From Rhodoferax sp. (lineage in GTDB: Bacteria > Pseudomonadota > Gammaproteobacteria > Burkholderiales > Burkholderiaceae): DNA of 5,205 nt. This document shows, piece by piece, positions 4,235 to 5,205 of this stretch (positions are counted from its first letter, which is position 1; the number at the start of each line of letters is the position of its first letter). The stretch is from the NCBI GenBank assembly GCA_020048295.1, contig JAIFMT010000175.1, positions 1 through 5,205 of the forward strand. The letters are read 5' to 3'. A model generated the notes under the pieces. The model had not been told where the DNA came from and did not search any database. It saw nothing but the letters and a program-made list of their open reading frames with translations. The position numbers and the translations under genes are program-made.

Positions 4235-5205
4235 TCAGGCGTTACCGGGCAGCGTTGATTCAATGCGCGCCAGGTGTGCCAGCAGCGAGCGCCGCGCCAC
4301 CGGCCACATGCGCTCGGGCACATCGTCATAAACCAGGGCCAGCCAGTCATCCAGCGAACCCTGGGGCTGCGCCTGCATCGCCCGCATCAGCTTGGCTTCG
4401 CGCTGCAGGCGGTGGTTTTTCAGGCGGGCAATGGCTTGCAGGGCTTCGTCTTCGGGGCCGCCTATGACATAACCGTGCGCTGGCAGGATGTACTGCAGGT
4501 GCTGCTCGGCACAGGCGTGGCTGAGCCGGTCCAGCGAATCCAGGTAATCGTTCATGTCGCCGTCGGGCGGATCGATCACTGTGGTGCTGCCGTTCAAGAT
4601 GTGGTCACCGCTGAACAACAGGCCGTCTTGCAGCAGCATCAGGCACAGATGGTTGGCGGCATGGCCGGGCGTGTGGATGACTTGCAGCGTGTGCCCTGTT
4701 TCATATGCCAAATCGGCCTCCAGCCCAATTGGTGTAAGCGCTAGAAGCTCTCCATTTTGTAGTGAGTCATCCGGCGTAAAGGCACTGTGGGCGCGTGCCG
4801 TGGGGGCGCTTGGCAGCCCCAGGATGGGCGGATAAGCCAGCGTCCGGGGCGACGCTGGCTCACGGGCCGGTTGGGCAACGCTGTCGTGCGGGGTGTGGCT
4901 GGGATGCGGGCGGTGTTGGCACAGCGTTTGCAACCCGCGCGCACCCGGCGAATGGTCGGGGTGCGAATGGGTGCAGACGATCATGCGGATGTCGCCCCCG
5001 GCGGCGCGCCACAGCTTGTCCAGATGCTCGGGGTCGGCCGGGCCGGGGTCGATGGCGATAAAGCCGGTGGCGGGGTCGCCCACCAGGTAGCTGTTGGTGC
5101 CCGGGCCGGTCATCGCGCCAGGGTTGGGCGCGGTCAGGCGCTGCACGTTTTTCAGCAGCGGCACGGCGCGTTCGCTTTGCCAGTCCAGCGGATGCACGAT
5201 CTGGC
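4235..5205 (-). CDS. Metallo-beta-lactamase-fold hydrolase, 5' end probably outside window
   Basis: This is an MBL-fold metallohydrolase of the glyoxalase II/LACTB2-like branch. Counting from the GTG at 5197, the metal-binding motifs appear in order: THSHPDHS (His77, His79, Asp81, His82), HTPGHAANH (His179), FSGDHI (Asp198) and LPAHG (His241), so both metal sites are complete. A helical C-terminal region (about 250-315, with RLKNHRLQREAKL) resembles the small helical domain of LACTB2-like proteins. The N-terminal part has PNPGAMTGPGTNSYLVGD (24-41), typical of this branch. Residues 94-122 form an unusual Pro/His-rich insert whose DNA includes a perfect hairpin. There is no stop before the window edge and only 8 bases can be seen upstream of the GTG, so the true start may lie further out; some relatives are fused to an N-terminal Nudix-like domain. 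The substrate (thioester, RNA or other) cannot be told from sequence. It is first in a same-strand row with the peptidase and S4-domain genes. Confidence 0.88.
   Translation of the reverse strand, partial: QIVHPLDWQSERAVPLLKNVQRLTAPNPGAMTGPGTNSYLVGDPATGFIAIDPGPADPEHLDKLWRAAGGDIRMIVCTHSHPDHSPGARGLQTLCQHRPHPSHTPHDSVAQPAREPASPRTLAYPPILGLPSAPTARAHSAFTPDDSLQNGELLALTPIGLEADLAYETGHTLQVIHTPGHAANHLCLMLLQDGLLFSGDHILNGSTTVIDPPDGDMNDYLDSLDRLSHACAEQHLQYILPAHGYVIGGPEDEALQAIARLKNHRLQREAKLMRAMQAQPQGSLDDWLALVYDDVPERMWPVARRSLLAHLARIESTLPGNA
4835..4860. repeat. Perfect 10-bp inverted repeat inside the MBL gene
   Basis: AGCCAGCGTC (4835-4844) and GACGCTGGCT (4851-4860) are exact reverse complements around a 6-base loop (CGGGGC). 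The hairpin is in the coding region and encodes part of the Pro-rich insert (EPASPRTLAY on the minus strand). A stem this long and GC-rich within a variable insert looks like a small palindromic element that kept the frame open, but only one copy is seen in the window. Confidence 0.55.

Noticed and set aside
1..5205. Hidden mobile element, CRISPR array or defence island
   Set aside because: I saw no regularly spaced direct repeats, terminal inverted repeats, transposase or integrase motifs, or tRNA-associated attachment site. The gene content is ordinary chromosomal.

Overview
The window (5205 bases, GC-rich) looks like chromosomal housekeeping DNA from a betaproteobacterium, most likely in or near the Comamonadaceae (Rhodoferax/Polaromonas-like). 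That placement is inferred from codon bias and protein style, not from a search. No mobile element, CRISPR array, tRNA or integrase is visible.

Left edge (1-182): the first ~138 bases are the 3' part of rnpB, the catalytic RNA of RNase P, on the + strand. The conserved 3' core (CCGGCTTATCGG, then CTTCAC) and two GNRA-capped hairpins identify it. A short gap with a 6-bp hairpin separates it from a convergent IscR/Rrf2-family regulator (183-707, minus strand). That regulator keeps the IscR DNA-binding domain but has no cysteines, so it cannot carry the [2Fe-2S] cluster in the usual way.

Middle (708-2326): a compact AT-rich divergent regulatory region of 140 bp separates the regulator from a + strand gene pair. 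The pair is nhaR (LysR-type, GTG start at 848) followed after 9 bp by a ddpX/VanX-type D-alanyl-D-alanine dipeptidase. The latter has all its zinc and catalytic residues. The pair ends at a GC-rich hairpin directly after the ddpX stop codon.

Right part (2402-5205, all minus strand): three genes read towards the centre. Upstream is a metallo-beta-lactamase-fold hydrolase that is open to the window edge. Next is a membrane-anchored MtfA-type zinc peptidase. Last is an S4-domain protein of the RluB/RluF pseudouridine-synthase family whose catalytic signature is degenerate. Short gaps (31 bp and about 116 bp) make a loose operon plausible.

I see no obvious new defence or mobile system. The most notable points are two proteins that keep their nucleic-acid-binding part but have lost the residues of the family's hallmark chemistry: the cluster-less IscR and the pseudouridine-synthase-like S4 protein. 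Also of interest are the nhaR-ddpX pairing, the symmetric elements in the divergent promoter region, and a perfect 10-bp hairpin inside a proline/histidine-rich insert of the MBL protein.
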